A stretch of 64,000 bases of DNA from Pseudomonas sp. S09G 359 (GCF_002843605.1 NZ_CP025263.1:5299501-5363500), one strand, 5' to 3'; positions 32,517-43,055 are shown, numbered from the stretch's first letter. Translations and numbers: made by a program. Notes: a model not told the origin generated them from the sequence alone.

Positions 32517-32604
32517 GTGGGAGGGGGCTTGCCCCCGATTGCTTAGTGTCAGTCACTACATCCATTGACTGAACTACTGCTATCGGGGGCAAGCCCCCTC
32601 CCAC
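32517..32604. repeat. Class A REPIN
   Basis: GTGGGAGGGGGCTTGCCCCC at 32517 and its inverted copy ending at 32604 surround GTGTCAGTCAC...TGACTGAAC. It separates the convergent methyltransferase-like gene and the def-yihY operon. Confidence 0.95.
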
Positions 32605-32630
32605 ATTTTTGATCTTCGTGTTCCTGACAG

Positions 32631-33170
32631 TTACTCGTCAGCCGTGGGGTCCATATCCGGGAACATCACCTCGATAAACCCGAACTTAGTGAAGTCGGTA
32701 ATCCGCGACGGGTACAACCGGCCAATCAAATGGTCGCACTCATGCTGCACCACCCGCGCATGGAAACCGTCGGCAAACCGTACGATCGGCTCGCCCTTGG
32801 GGTCGAAACCCTCGTAGCGGATCTGCTGGTAACGGTCCACCGCGCCGCGCAGGCCGGGCACGGAGAGGCAGCCTTCGTAGCCCTCTTCCAACACCGGGCT
32901 CAGCGGGGTGATCAACGGGTTGATCAGGATGGTCTGCGGCACCGGGGGCGCGTCCGGGTAGCGTTCGCTGGCCTCAAAACCGAAGATCACCAGTTGCAGG
33001 TCCACACCGATCTGCGGCGCGGCCAGGCCGACGCCACCCACGTGCTCCATGGTCTGGAACATGTCATCGATCAATTGCCACAGCTCGGGGCTGTCGAACA
33101 TTTCCGGCGGAACCGGAGGCGCGATACGCAGCAGGCGTTCGTCGCCCATTTTCAGGATTTCACGGATCAT
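32631..33170 (-). CDS. def: Peptide deformylase
   Basis: This 179-residue enzyme removes the N-formyl group from nascent proteins. All three motifs are present: [10 protein letters not shown] (motif I, ~46-55), EGCLSVPG (motif II with the Cys ligand) and HECDH (motif III with two His ligands and the catalytic Glu). The C-terminal tail is longer than in the fmt-linked Def, so this is probably a second, stand-alone deformylase. It starts 3 bp after the yihY-like gene, in one operon. Confidence 0.93.
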   Translation of the reverse strand: MIREILKMGDERLLRIAPPVPPEMFDSPELWQLIDDMFQTMEHVGGVGLAAPQIGVDLQLVIFGFEASERYPDAPPVPQTILINPLITPLSPVLEEGYEGCLSVPGLRGAVDRYQQIRYEGFDPKGEPIVRFADGFHARVVQHECDHLIGRLYPSRITDFTKFGFIEVMFPDMDPTADE

Positions 33171-33173
33171 CGA

Positions 33174-34124
33174 TCAGACTTCGTCGGTAGTGGGCTTGGA
33201 ATGGTCTCGGCCTAAGCCTGAGACGTGCTGTTTTTCACCGGTGTGGCCGGGTTCGTCGAACTCTTTCTCACCAGGGTCTTTGCCCTCGGCGGACATGTGT
33301 TCGATCACTGCATTCATCTCCGCGCCCAGCAACAGCACTGCGGCGGAAATATAGAAGTACAGCAGCAACACGATGATCGCACCGATACTGCCATACATGG
33401 CGTTGTAATCAGCGAAGGTTTTGACGTAGTAGCCAAACCCGAGGGAAGCGATGATCCACACCACCACCGCCAGCACCGAGCCCGGGGTGATAAAGCGGAA
33501 TTTCTGCTCCACGTCCGGCATCACGTAGTACATCAGGGCCACGGCGAACATCAGCAAAATCACGATCAACGGCCAGCGCAGGATGGTCCACAGGGTCACC
33601 ACGAACTCCTGCATGCCGATCTGCCCGGCCAGCCATTCCATCACCTGCGGGCCTAGCACCATCAGCGCGGCAGCGGCCAGCAGCATGCCGGCGATGCCGA
33701 TGGTGTAGAGGATCGACAGCGGGAAACGCTTCCAGATCGGCCGGCCTTCCACCACGTCATAGGCGGCGTTCATCGCGCTCATCATCAGGCGCACGCCGGC
33801 AGAGGCGGTCCACAACGCGATCACGATACCCACCGAGAGCAAGCCGCCCTTGGACTGCTGCAACTGGTCGATCACCGGGTTGACCTGCTCCAGCGCCTGG
33901 GGCGGCAGCACCAGTTCGGATTGCAGGCGCAGCCAGGTGAAAAAGTCCGGCAGATGCAAAAAACCGATCAGGGCAATGAGGAACAGCAGGAAGGGAAACA
34001 ACGAAAACAGCATCTGGTAGGCCAGTGCCGAGGCGTAGGTGGACATCTCGTCGTCGACGAATTCCTTGACGGTGCGCACCAGCACTTTGTGTAGCTTGAG
34101 GCCGTCTAGTACCGGAAAAATCAT
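33174..34124 (-). CDS. YihY/BrkB-family membrane protein
   Basis: This 316-residue inner-membrane protein has about six helices and family signatures: DDEMSTYASALAYQMLFSLFPFLLFLIALIGF, ALWTASAGVRLMMSAMNAAYDV, FGYYVKTFADYNAMYGSIGAIIVLLLYFYISAAVLLLGAEMNAV. A hydrophilic charged C-terminal tail of ~40 residues follows. AGGAGACGCT precedes the ATG. Once annotated ribonuclease BN by error, the family has no settled function. It is co-transcribed with def. Confidence 0.9.
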   Translation of the reverse strand: MIFPVLDGLKLHKVLVRTVKEFVDDEMSTYASALAYQMLFSLFPFLLFLIALIGFLHLPDFFTWLRLQSELVLPPQALEQVNPVIDQLQQSKGGLLSVGIVIALWTASAGVRLMMSAMNAAYDVVEGRPIWKRFPLSILYTIGIAGMLLAAAALMVLGPQVMEWLAGQIGMQEFVVTLWTILRWPLIVILLMFAVALMYYVMPDVEQKFRFITPGSVLAVVVWIIASLGFGYYVKTFADYNAMYGSIGAIIVLLLYFYISAAVLLLGAEMNAVIEHMSAEGKDPGEKEFDEPGHTGEKQHVSGLGRDHSKPTTDEV

Positions 34125-34252
34125 AGCGTCTCCTTTCGCCGCAAAAAGGTTGAGTTCGCGGGCGACTCAGGGGCCGTTTTCTACATCAAAGTAGCCCATT
34201 TGGCGACTTTGAAACAATTACGAAAGTTTAGTTGCAACAGAGGGTACAAAAA

Positions 34253-34272
34253 CGGCCATCCGTGGATGGCCG
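34253..34272 (-). terminator. Rho-independent terminator of the csbD-like gene
   Basis: The perfect inverted repeat CGGCCATCC-GT-GGATGGCCG is followed on the minus strand by a T-run (34246-34252 as A on plus). It lies 21 bp after the CsbD-like stop codon. Confidence 0.85.
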
Positions 34273-34293
34273 CTGGGTTGCGCGAGAGCCGTG

Positions 34294-34479
34294 TTACTTG
34301 GTGGCTTTCTTTACCGCATCCTTGGTGTCGCCGACCGCTTTCTGCACTTCGCCTTTCTTTTCCTGGATCACACCTTCGGCGCGCAGCTTGTCGTTGCCGG
34401 TCACTTTGCCGACGCCTTGCTTGATGTTACCGACAGCTTCGTTAGCGACGCCTTTTACCTTGTCAGATGTGCTGCTCAT
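34294..34479 (-). CDS. CsbD-family stress protein
   Basis: This 61-residue hydrophilic helical protein of the CsbD family has [23 protein letters not shown] followed by [25 protein letters not shown]. Members are small general-stress proteins of unknown action. ATG 34479 with GGAGAA upstream is preferred over a longer frame. It has its own terminator at 34253. Confidence 0.92.
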   Translation of the reverse strand: MSSTSDKVKGVANEAVGNIKQGVGKVTGNDKLRAEGVIQEKKGEVQKAVGDTKDAVKKATK

Positions 34480-34679
34480 GGTATTTCTCCGAAAGAACAA
34501 TCAAAGGTTTTTGGTCATTACCTAGAGATTGACCCGGGGCCGTTCGGCAGAGTTTCAATTATTTTTCAGGTGGCATTTCATCGCCAAGCGCAGGTTGGGC
34601 TTTATGTTTTGCAGCCAACCCACGAGAATGCCCGGCACATTCAGGCTATAACGCTGAATAACAGATCCGTAGGAAGGTT

Positions 34680-35057
34680 ATGAAACTCAATAAAGCACAG
34701 GCCATCGCCCGCAGAAACCAGGAACTGGGCGGTGCCGTACTCGGCGTCAACAACTGCCACTTCACCGACCTGGACAGCAAACGCAACATCTGGTGGTTCG
34801 ACCTGCCGCTGGGCCGTATTGCCGTGGGCCAGTACGAGTGGCTGCACCTGTTGATGCACAACGCCGACACCGACCAACTGCTGCACCTGAAAGTGCCGAC
34901 GGTGTACCTGCGTGAAAAGCTCGAAGGCCTGGTGGTGCGCAATGCGGGCAAGCGCAAGCCGGAGATTACCCTGGAGCTGAGCGCGGACAAGGATTCGTTC
35001 TTGAAGGATGTACGCCCGGCGGGTGCGGGCGTCAGCTTCGCGCAGTTCGCCTTGTAA
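34680..35057 (+). CDS. Conserved-looking hypothetical protein
   Basis: This 125-residue soluble protein starts MKLNKAQAIARRNQELGGAV. It has NIWWFDLPLGRIAVGQYEWLHLLMH and HLKVPTVYLREKLEGLVVR, and ends in strands KPEITLELSADKDSFLKDV. There is no signal peptide or membrane helix. I recognise the type as a Pseudomonas hypothetical without known function. It stands alone between the divergent CsbD gene and a class C REP. Confidence 0.75.
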   Translation: MKLNKAQAIARRNQELGGAVLGVNNCHFTDLDSKRNIWWFDLPLGRIAVGQYEWLHLLMHNADTDQLLHLKVPTVYLREKLEGLVVRNAGKRKPEITLELSADKDSFLKDVRPAGAGVSFAQFAL

Positions 35058-35077
35058 TCGTGGGGTGATAGCTGTTT

Positions 35078-35207
35078 GTGGCGAGCGGGCTTGCCCGCGT
35101 TGGGCTGCGCAGCAGCCCCAATAAGATCGCCGCGCAGGGGCATTGAAATCTCGGTTGCAGTTTTCAGGGCTGCTTCGCAGCCCAACGCGGGCAAGCCCGC
35201 TCGCCAC
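35078..35207. repeat. Class C REP pair
   Basis: GTGGCGAGCGGGCTTGCCCG at 35078 is inverted against its copy ending at 35207. The inner arms are GGGCTGCGCAGCAGCCC and GGGCTGCTTCGCAGCCC. It is almost identical to the 936-1066 element and directly abuts the terminator at 35212. Confidence 0.92.
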
Positions 35208-35211
35208 AAAA

Positions 35212-35236
35212 AACCCCGCATTGGCGGGGTTTTTTA
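35212..35236. terminator. Bidirectional rho-independent terminator after fadD1
   Basis: AACCCCGC-ATTG-GCGGGGTT is flanked by an A-run on the left and TTTTTT on the right, so it works for fadD1 (minus) and for the hypothetical gene at 34680 (plus). Confidence 0.88.
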
Positions 35237-35241
35237 TTCGG

Positions 35242-36933
35242 TTATTTTTTGAGGCCGAGCTTTTTCAGTTCTTCGTCGCGCAACTCACGCCGCAGGATCT
35301 TGCCCACGTTGGTGGTCGGCAATGCATCGCGGAATTCCACGGCCTTGGGCACCTTGTAGGCGGTGACGTTGGCGCGCATATGCTCCATCACCTGTTCCTT
35401 GGTGAGGGTCGCGCCCGGCTTGACCACGATGAACAACTTGATGATCTCGCCGGATTTTTCGTCCGGCACACCGATAGCCGCGCATTGCAGCACGCCCGGC
35501 AGGCCCGCCAGCACGTCTTCCAGCTCGTTAGGGTAGACGTTGAAACCGGAGACCAGGATCATGTCCTTCTTGCGGTCGACAATACGCATGTAGCCGTCCG
35601 GCTGGATGATCGCGATGTCACCGGTCTTGAGCCAGCCTTCGCTGTCGAGCATCTCGTCGGTGGCGTCCTGGCGCTGCCAGTACCCCTTCATCACTTGCGG
35701 GCCCTTGACGCACAGTTCGCCGGTTTCACCCAGCGCCAGCTCGGTGCCATCGTCGGCAATGACTTTGCACACCGTGGACGGCACCGGGATGCCGATGGTG
35801 CCGATCTGGATATGCTGGATCGGGTTCACCGTGGCCACCGGGCTGGTTTCGGTCATGCCGTAACCTTCGCAGATGCCGCAACCGGTCACCGCCTTCCAAC
35901 GCTCGGCAGCCGCCAGTTGCAGGGCCATGCCGCCCGACAGGGTGACTTTGAGCGCGGAGAAGTCCAGCTTGCGGAACGCTTCGTTATTGCACAGCGCCAC
36001 AAACAACGTGTTCAACCCGACAAAGCCGCTGAACTTCCACTTCGACAGTTCCTTGACCATGGCCGGCAGGTCGCGCGGGTTGCTGATCAGGATGTTGTGG
36101 TTGCCGATCAGCATCATCGCCATGCAATGAAAGGTAAACGCATAGATGTGGTACAGCGGCAGCGGCGTGATCAGGATCTCGCAGCCTTCGTTGAGGTTGG
36201 AGCCCATCAGCGCCTTGCACTGCAACATGTTGGCGACCAGGTTGCGATGGGTGAGCATCGCACCCTTGGCCACGCCGGTGGTGCCGCCAGTGTATTGCAG
36301 CACGGCCACATCGCCGCTGTCGGGGCTGGCGTCGCTGACCGGTTGGCCGTGGCCCTTGGCAAGCACGTCGTTGAATTTGATCGCGTGCGGCAAGTGATAG
36401 GCCGGGACCATTTTCTTCACGTACTTGATGACACTGTTGATCAACAGGCGCTTGAGCGGCGGCAACAGGTCGGCGACTTCGGTGACGATCACATGCTTGA
36501 CGGCGGTCTTGGGCACGACCTTTTCCGCCAGATGGGCCATGTTGGCCAGGCAGACCAGGGCCTTGGCACCGGAGTCGTTGAACTGGTGTTCCATTTCCCG
36601 CGCGGTGTACAGCGGGTTGGTGTTGACCACGATCAGGCCGGCGCGGATGGCGCCAAACACCGCAACCGGGTATTGCAGGACGTTGGGCAGTTGCACGGCG
36701 ATGCGGTCGCCAGGCTTCAAATCGGTGTGCTGTTGCAGGTACGCGGCGAAGGCGCCAGACAATTCGTACAATTCACCGTAGGTGATTGTCTTGCCCAGGT
36801 TGCTGAAAGCCGGTTTGTTAGCGAAGCGCTGGCAGGACTGTTTCAGTACCGCCTGAATATTCGGATACTCGTCTGGATTGATTTCTGCAGCAATCCCGGC
36901 GGGGTACTTATCCTTCCAAAAGTCTTCGTTCAT
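35242..36933 (-). CDS. fadD1: Long-chain-fatty-acid-CoA ligase
   Basis: This 563-residue member of the AMP-forming acyl-CoA synthetase family has the P-loop-like YTGGTTGVAKGAMLTHRN near 205-222, GYGMTETSP near 340, the hinge GWLKTGDIAIIQPDGYMRIVDRKKD and the catalytic Lys in the C-terminal TNVGKILRRELR. It activates long-chain fatty acids at the membrane during uptake. It is the downstream member of a tandem pair with fadD2, as in P. aeruginosa fadD2-fadD1. A 390-bp gap with a palindrome and a REPIN separates them, so it can be expressed independently. Confidence 0.93.
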   Translation of the reverse strand: MNEDFWKDKYPAGIAAEINPDEYPNIQAVLKQSCQRFANKPAFSNLGKTITYGELYELSGAFAAYLQQHTDLKPGDRIAVQLPNVLQYPVAVFGAIRAGLIVVNTNPLYTAREMEHQFNDSGAKALVCLANMAHLAEKVVPKTAVKHVIVTEVADLLPPLKRLLINSVIKYVKKMVPAYHLPHAIKFNDVLAKGHGQPVSDASPDSGDVAVLQYTGGTTGVAKGAMLTHRNLVANMLQCKALMGSNLNEGCEILITPLPLYHIYAFTFHCMAMMLIGNHNILISNPRDLPAMVKELSKWKFSGFVGLNTLFVALCNNEAFRKLDFSALKVTLSGGMALQLAAAERWKAVTGCGICEGYGMTETSPVATVNPIQHIQIGTIGIPVPSTVCKVIADDGTELALGETGELCVKGPQVMKGYWQRQDATDEMLDSEGWLKTGDIAIIQPDGYMRIVDRKKDMILVSGFNVYPNELEDVLAGLPGVLQCAAIGVPDEKSGEIIKLFIVVKPGATLTKEQVMEHMRANVTAYKVPKAVEFRDALPTTNVGKILRRELRDEELKKLGLKK

Positions 36934-36965
36934 GGAAGCCCACTCCTCAGCGACGCGAATTCATC

Positions 36966-36982
36966 ATCGCATTTGATGCGAT
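36966..36982. promoter_or_regulatory. 17-bp palindrome upstream of fadD1 (operator candidate)
   Basis: ATCGCAT-TTG-ATGCGAT is a perfect 7-bp inverted repeat 33 bp before the fadD1 ATG, in AT-rich promoter-like sequence. It could be the operator of a dimeric repressor. It does not match the PsrA box as I know it. The rest of the 36934-37322 gap holds only this site and the REPIN. Confidence 0.5.
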
Positions 36983-37209
36983 TATTATTGGTGTATGTTT
37001 TTTTCGGTGAATCTGGCGCTTTCAAGCAGGCCTAGACGTCACAAAGCGCGCCGAGAGTAGCAGCTTTGCCAAGGGTCGCCTAGAGCCAAAGGAGGGCTCC
37101 ACAGTCATAAACACGACTGTCCTACAATATTTAGTCACACTTTAATCGCCGCTGATTTTCCCCAGCAAAACGCTCTGGAATGCGTCCTACAGAACAATAC
37201 ACAACAAAT

Positions 37210-37297
37210 GTGGGAGGGGGCTTGCCCCCGATTGCAGTGGATCAGTCACCAAATTCAGTGCCTGACACTCTGCAATCGGGGGCAAGCCCCCTCCCAC
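37210..37297. repeat. Class A REPIN
   Basis: GTGGGAGGGGGCTTGCCCCC at 37210 is inverted against its copy ending at 37297. The centre is ATTGCAGTGGATCAGTCAC...CACTCTGCAAT, itself partly palindromic. It is located just after the fadD2 stop. Confidence 0.95.
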
Positions 37298-37322
37298 ATT
37301 TGGATTACATTTTAATTCATGG

Positions 37323-39011
<1,689 letters not shown>

Positions 39012-39042
39012 TATTCTTGTCCTCTTACCTGAGTGTGTCTGG

Positions 39043-39058
39043 CCGCTTCAAAAAGCGG
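39043..39058. promoter_or_regulatory. Inverted repeat upstream of fadD2
   Basis: CCGCTT-CAAA-AAGCGG lies 32 bp before the fadD2 ATG, in its leader. It may be an operator or an mRNA hairpin. With arms of only 6 bp the support is modest. Confidence 0.35.
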
Positions 39059-39221
39059 AGCTTTGCGGACGTTAGCAGCTATGGCCAAACAGGCAAATAC
39101 GCTAAATCGTGTCATTGATTGTATGAATCTTGCTGCTAACGCGCAGGCAGATACCCCGCCCGCCGTCGGATGAGCTATACACTGCAACGAGCTTGTGCAG
39201 ACGTTGAGAAAAGGAAGCGCC

Positions 39222-40166
39222 ATGAACCACAGCACCTTCTGGCTGACCGCGAATGACCGCTGCCGCCTGTACGTGAACCAATGGATGCCCGACGCCCCGC
39301 CCAAGGCCGTGGTGATGCTGTCCCACGGCATGGCCGAACACAGCGGCCGCTATGCGCGCCTCGCCGCAGCGCTGTGTGCCGCCGGCTACGCTTTATATGC
39401 ACTGGACCAGCGGGGTCATGGCCGCACCGCCGACGAAGGCACCCTGGGGCTGTATGCCGAGCAGGACGGCTGGAACAAAGTGGTCGGCGACCTGGCCAGC
39501 CTCAACCAGCACATCGGCCAGCAGCAGCCGGGGGTGCCGATCATCCTGCTGGGCCACAGCATGGGCAGCTATATCGCACAGGCCTACCTGCTGCACCACA
39601 GCGCCAGCCTGAATGGGGCGATTCTCAGCGGTTCGAATTTCCAACCGGTGGCGCTGTACCGCGCTGCGCGCGTGATTGCCCGGGCCGAACGCCTGCGCCA
39701 GGGCGTGCGCGGGCGCAGTGCATTGATCGAGTTCCTGTCGTTCGGCTCGTTCAACAAGGCGTTCAAGCCCAACCGCACGGGGTTTGATTGGCTCAGCCGC
39801 GACCCGGTTGAGGTCGACAAGTACATCAACGACCCGCTTTGCGGCTTTCGCTGCACCAACCAGCTGTGGATCGACCTGCTCGGCGGCTTGCAGCAAATCA
39901 GCAAAGCGTCCAACCTCGCGCAGATCGACCCCGGCCTGCCGATCCTGGTGACGGGCGGCGAATGTGATCCGGTGAGTGCGGGCAAGCGTCTCAAAAGCCT
40001 GGCCCAAGCCCTGCGTGACGCCGGCTGCCAACATCTGCAACTGAACATCTACCCGCAGGCGCGGCATGAAGTGTTCAATGAAACCAACCGTGATGACGTC
40101 ACAGCGGATGTGCTGACGTGGCTCGACCAGGCCCTGGCATTGCGAAGGCCGGCCCGCTGCGAATAA
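39222..40166 (+). CDS. Alpha/beta hydrolase, monoacylglycerol-lipase/lysophospholipase-like
   Basis: This 314-residue serine hydrolase has the oxyanion HGMAEHSGRYARLAAALCAAGY, LDQRGHGRT and the nucleophile elbow GHSMGS (Ser ~119). The acid Asp lies in LVTGGECDPVS and the His in ARHEVFNE. These are the Hydrolase_4 hallmarks of monoglyceride lipases and lysophospholipases. It would release fatty acids that FadD1/FadD2 activate. AAGGAAG precedes ATG 39222. It is divergent from fadD2 and followed 58 bp later by phaJ. Confidence 0.88.
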   Translation: MNHSTFWLTANDRCRLYVNQWMPDAPPKAVVMLSHGMAEHSGRYARLAAALCAAGYALYALDQRGHGRTADEGTLGLYAEQDGWNKVVGDLASLNQHIGQQQPGVPIILLGHSMGSYIAQAYLLHHSASLNGAILSGSNFQPVALYRAARVIARAERLRQGVRGRSALIEFLSFGSFNKAFKPNRTGFDWLSRDPVEVDKYINDPLCGFRCTNQLWIDLLGGLQQISKASNLAQIDPGLPILVTGGECDPVSAGKRLKSLAQALRDAGCQHLQLNIYPQARHEVFNETNRDDVTADVLTWLDQALALRRPARCE

Positions 40167-40224
40167 CTTTTCTATTAAAATCAGCCGTTTAAATTTACCG
40201 ATTAGCCACAGGATGCACCTTTAG

Positions 40225-40695
40225 ATGACCCAGGTAACCAACACTCCGTACGAAGCCCTTGAAGTCGGCCAGACCGCCAGCTACAGCAAATTGGTGGAAG
40301 AGCGCGATATTCAGCTGTTCGCCGCCATGTCCGGCGACCACAACCCCGTGCACCTGGACGCCGAGTACGCCAAAGCAACCATGTTCAAGGAGCGTATCGC
40401 CCATGGCATGTTCAGCGGCGCGCTGATCAGTGCCGCCGTGGCCTGCGAGCTGCCTGGGCCGGGCACCATCTATATCGGCCAGCAGATGAGCTTCCAGAAG
40501 CCGGTAAAAATCGGCGACACCCTGACCGTGCGTTTGGAGATCCTGGAGAAATTGCCGAAATTCCGTGTGCGCATTGCCACCCGTGTGTTCAACCAGCGCG
40601 ATGAGTTGGTGGTGGACGGCGAGGCGGAAATTCTTGCGCCGCGTAAGCAGCAGGTGGTGACCTTGACCGAATTGCCGCCGATCAGCATCGGCTGA
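40225..40695 (+). CDS. phaJ: (R)-specific enoyl-CoA hydratase (MaoC-like)
   Basis: This 156-residue hot-dog-fold hydratase has the hydratase-2 motif MSGDHNPVHLDAEYAK (Asp and His catalytic) near residues 35-50, then FKERIAHGMFSGALISAAV. It turns trans-2-enoyl-CoA from beta-oxidation into (R)-3-hydroxyacyl-CoA, a precursor of medium-chain polyhydroxyalkanoate. Its place next to the lipase-like gene and fadD2-fadD1 matches the phaJ1 context in P. aeruginosa and P. putida. It ends at a REPIN. Confidence 0.88.
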   Translation: MTQVTNTPYEALEVGQTASYSKLVEERDIQLFAAMSGDHNPVHLDAEYAKATMFKERIAHGMFSGALISAAVACELPGPGTIYIGQQMSFQKPVKIGDTLTVRLEILEKLPKFRVRIATRVFNQRDELVVDGEAEILAPRKQQVVTLTELPPISIG

Positions 40696-40725
40696 TAGCA
40701 AGCCCAAGGCCAACACCATAAAAAT

Positions 40726-40812
40726 GTGGGAGGGGGCTTGCTCCCGATAGCGGTGGATCAGTCGTTTAACTATCGACTGATCTGCCGTTATCGGGGGCAA
40801 GCCCCCTCCCAC
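40726..40812. repeat. Class A REPIN
   Basis: GTGGGAGGGGGCTTGCTCCC at 40726 (one base changed in the loop arm) is inverted against the normal copy ending at 40812. It separates convergent phaJ and the PA2169-family gene. Confidence 0.93.
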
Positions 40813-40831
40813 ATGTGTTGCTCAGCAGGTC

Positions 40832-41299
40832 TTACGACTGAGCGCGAGCCTGGTTACGCAGGGCTTTCACTTGGTCGTGGTTGCGTTGTGCGCCGTGGTA
40901 CTGACGCTCAACCAGGTCACGAATGCCCAGCAGGTTGTGCTTGTTGATCTTCTCGATCGCTTCTTTGTAAGCCTTGAGGGCGTGGTCTTCACCGCGCTCG
41001 GCTTCATTCAGCACCGCTTCTTCGTCTTTGCCGGTGACCAGCGACTTCACGTCGACCCAGCCACGGTGCAGTGCGCCGGCAACGCTGCCGGATTCTTCAG
41101 GATCGCCACCCAGGGCACGCACGGCGGTCTGCAGTTCAGCAGCGGCAGCAGCGCAATCTGCGGAGCGCTTGACGAACAGCGCTTTCAGTTCTGGGTGCTT
41201 GATGTCTTCAGCACAAGTCGCAAAACCTTTCTGGCCGTCTTTGCTGGTCTCGATCAGGTCGTTGAGTACGGAGATCGATTCTTTATTGATGTCAGTCAT
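40832..41299 (-). CDS. PA2169-family four-helix-bundle protein (DUF2383)
   Basis: This 155-residue helical protein of the ferritin-like DUF2383/PA2169 family has ISVLNDLIETSKDGQKGFATCAEDI, LFVKRSADCAAAAAELQTAVRALGGDP, SVAGALHRGWVDVKSLVTGKDEEAVLNEAERGEDHALKAYKEAI and LVERQYHGAQRNHDQVKALRN. Glu/His residues are spaced as in ferritin-like bundles. The role is unknown; relatives are stress-associated. It is monocistronic, followed by a REPIN. Confidence 0.9.
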   Translation of the reverse strand: MTDINKESISVLNDLIETSKDGQKGFATCAEDIKHPELKALFVKRSADCAAAAAELQTAVRALGGDPEESGSVAGALHRGWVDVKSLVTGKDEEAVLNEAERGEDHALKAYKEAIEKINKHNLLGIRDLVERQYHGAQRNHDQVKALRNQARAQS

Positions 41300-41506
41300 T
41301 TTCTGATTCCTTGTGCGGGTTTAAGAAGGTTGTCTTAATGATTGCAGCACCCGTGCCAGGTTTTCGAAAATTACTTTTTCTTTATATTTCAATAACTTGA
41401 AAAGTATTGAACCATCTGTATGTACGTTATTTGCATGATCTGTCATTTGGCCTTCATGCAGAATGCCTGTATTTTCCAAGACCTCGACTCACACCGCGCA
41501 AACCCC

Positions 41507-41743
41507 ATGAACCCCGAAAAACTCGAACTGCTGATCACCCGCGAAATGCCCTTCGGCAAATACAAGGGACGGATCATCGCCGACCTGCCCGGCCCCTATC
41601 TCAATTGGTTCGCCCGTGAAGGTTTCCCCCACGGCGAACTGGGCGGTTTGCTGGCTCTGATGCAGGAAATCGACAGCAACGGTTTGTCCGAACTGCTTGA
41701 ACCGCTGCGCGCCAAACACGGCAAACCTGCCCCTCGCCATTAA
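41507..41743 (+). CDS. DUF3820 (QSregVF_b-type) small protein
   Basis: This 78-residue protein has the DUF3820 core MPFGKYKGRIIADLPGPYLNWFAREGFPHGELGGLLALMQEI. The family is named a putative quorum-sensing-regulated virulence factor, but no mechanism is established. Longer frames reach 41420, but the segment before ATG 41507 does not look coding. It lies 11 bp before the class V aminotransferase gene, so they are likely co-transcribed. The 207-bp gap 41300-41506 holds only AT-rich promoter-like DNA. Confidence 0.82.
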   Translation: MNPEKLELLITREMPFGKYKGRIIADLPGPYLNWFAREGFPHGELGGLLALMQEIDSNGLSELLEPLRAKHGKPAPRH

Positions 41744-41754
41744 AGAGCCTCGCC

Positions 41755-42930
41755 ATGCCACGGAATGCAAACAACGAACATCACTGGCACGCCATCGCCC
41801 AACGCTATGACGTGGAACCGGGCCCGATCAATCTGGAAAACGGCTATTTTGGGCGTATGAGTCACGCCGTGCAGGCCCAGTACCTGGAGCACGTGGCGTT
41901 TATCAACCGCAGCAATGCGCTGCATGTGCGCCAGCGTTTCGAGCGCGGTGAGAATGACCAGATCCGCCAACAGCTGGCCGGGCTGGTCGATGCACCTGCC
42001 GAGGCCGTGGCCTTCACCCGCAACGCCACCGAAGCCTTGCAGTCGCTGATTCGTAACTACAACTGCCTGCAAGCGGGCGATCAGGTACTGATCAGCGACC
42101 TGGAGTACGACACGGTCAAAGGCGCGATGCGTTGGCTGGCGGGCTATCGTGGCGTTGAGGTTATTGAAATTTCCCACACCCACCCGGCCAGTTTCGACAG
42201 CCTGCTGCAGACTTATCGCGATGCCTTCACCCAGTACCCGCGCCTGAAGTTGATGGCGTTGACCCACGTGACCCACCGCACCGGCCTGGTGATGCCGGTC
42301 GAGGCCATCGCCAAGGCCGCACGTGAACATGGCGTGGACGTGATCCTCGACGGCGCCCATGCCCTGGGCCAGATTGAATTCAACCTGGCTGCGCTGGGTA
42401 TCCAGTTCGCCGGCTTCAACTTGCACAAATGGATCGGCGCGCCGCTGACCCTGGGCTTCCTGTATATCGCCCCGGAACGCCTGGCCGACATCGACCCGGA
42501 CATGGGCGAGTTTCACTACCCCGCCACCGACGTGCGGGCGCGTACGCCCTACAGCACACCGAATTTTCCGGCACTGATGACCCTGCCACTGGTACTGCAG
42601 GAACATCAGGCATTGGGTGGCGCGGCGGCCAAGGGCGCGCGGGTCAATTACCTGCGGGACCTGTGGGTAAGCCAGGTACGGCCGTTGGCGGCAATCGAGG
42701 TGCTGACGCCGGATGATCCACGCCTGTATTGCGGGATTACGGCATTCAAGTTTGTCGGGCGGGATCAGCAGGTGATGGTGGATCGGCTGCTCAAGGACTA
42801 CCACCTGTTTACCACCACGCGCACAGGGGCGGCGTTTGGCACGTGCATTCGGGTGACGCCGGGGTTGGTGACATCGGCCGAAGACATCAATGTACTGGTC
42901 AACGCCATTACCGAATTGAGCGCGGACTAA
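41755..42930 (+). CDS. Class V aminotransferase (isopenicillin-N-epimerase/cysteine-desulfurase-like)
   Basis: This 391-residue PLP enzyme of fold type I has FTRNATEALQSLIRNY (PLP phosphate region), LTHVTHRTGLVMPVEAIAKAARE, DVILDGAHALGQIEFNL (Asp for the PLP nitrogen and the following His), and GFNLHKWIGAPLTLGFLYI with the Schiff-base Lys. The His after Asp and the absence of a mobile Cys loop fit the isopenicillin-N-epimerase-like branch rather than true desulfurases. The substrate is unknown. It follows the DUF3820 gene and ends at a hybrid REPIN. Confidence 0.87.
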   Translation: MPRNANNEHHWHAIAQRYDVEPGPINLENGYFGRMSHAVQAQYLEHVAFINRSNALHVRQRFERGENDQIRQQLAGLVDAPAEAVAFTRNATEALQSLIRNYNCLQAGDQVLISDLEYDTVKGAMRWLAGYRGVEVIEISHTHPASFDSLLQTYRDAFTQYPRLKLMALTHVTHRTGLVMPVEAIAKAAREHGVDVILDGAHALGQIEFNLAALGIQFAGFNLHKWIGAPLTLGFLYIAPERLADIDPDMGEFHYPATDVRARTPYSTPNFPALMTLPLVLQEHQALGGAAAKGARVNYLRDLWVSQVRPLAAIEVLTPDDPRLYCGITAFKFVGRDQQVMVDRLLKDYHLFTTTRTGAAFGTCIRVTPGLVTSAEDINVLVNAITELSAD

Positions 42931-42934
42931 AAAT

Positions 42935-43018
42935 GTGGGAGCTGGCTTGCCTGCGATAGCGGCGTGTCAGCCACACATCTGGCCCTGATACACCGCTATC
43001 AGGGGCAAGCCCTCCCAC
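42935..43018. repeat. Hybrid REPIN with class B left end and class A-like right end
   Basis: The left arm is GTGGGAGCTGGCTTGCCTGC (class B), but the right arm reads CAGGGGCAAGCCCTCCCAC, class A-like with a deletion in the G/C run. The centre contains GATAGCGGCGTGTCAGCCAC and its partner. The arms no longer match perfectly. It lies between convergent genes. Confidence 0.8.
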
Positions 43019-43055
43019 CTATGGATTTGCATTGGCTTCAAGGTTTTCTGCAGGC

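Noticed and set aside
35143..37035. 630-codon plus-strand open frame
   Set aside because: It lies entirely antisense to fadD1, is rich in His, Gln, Arg and Val as expected for the complement of a GC-rich gene, has no domain, and runs through a REP and a terminator.
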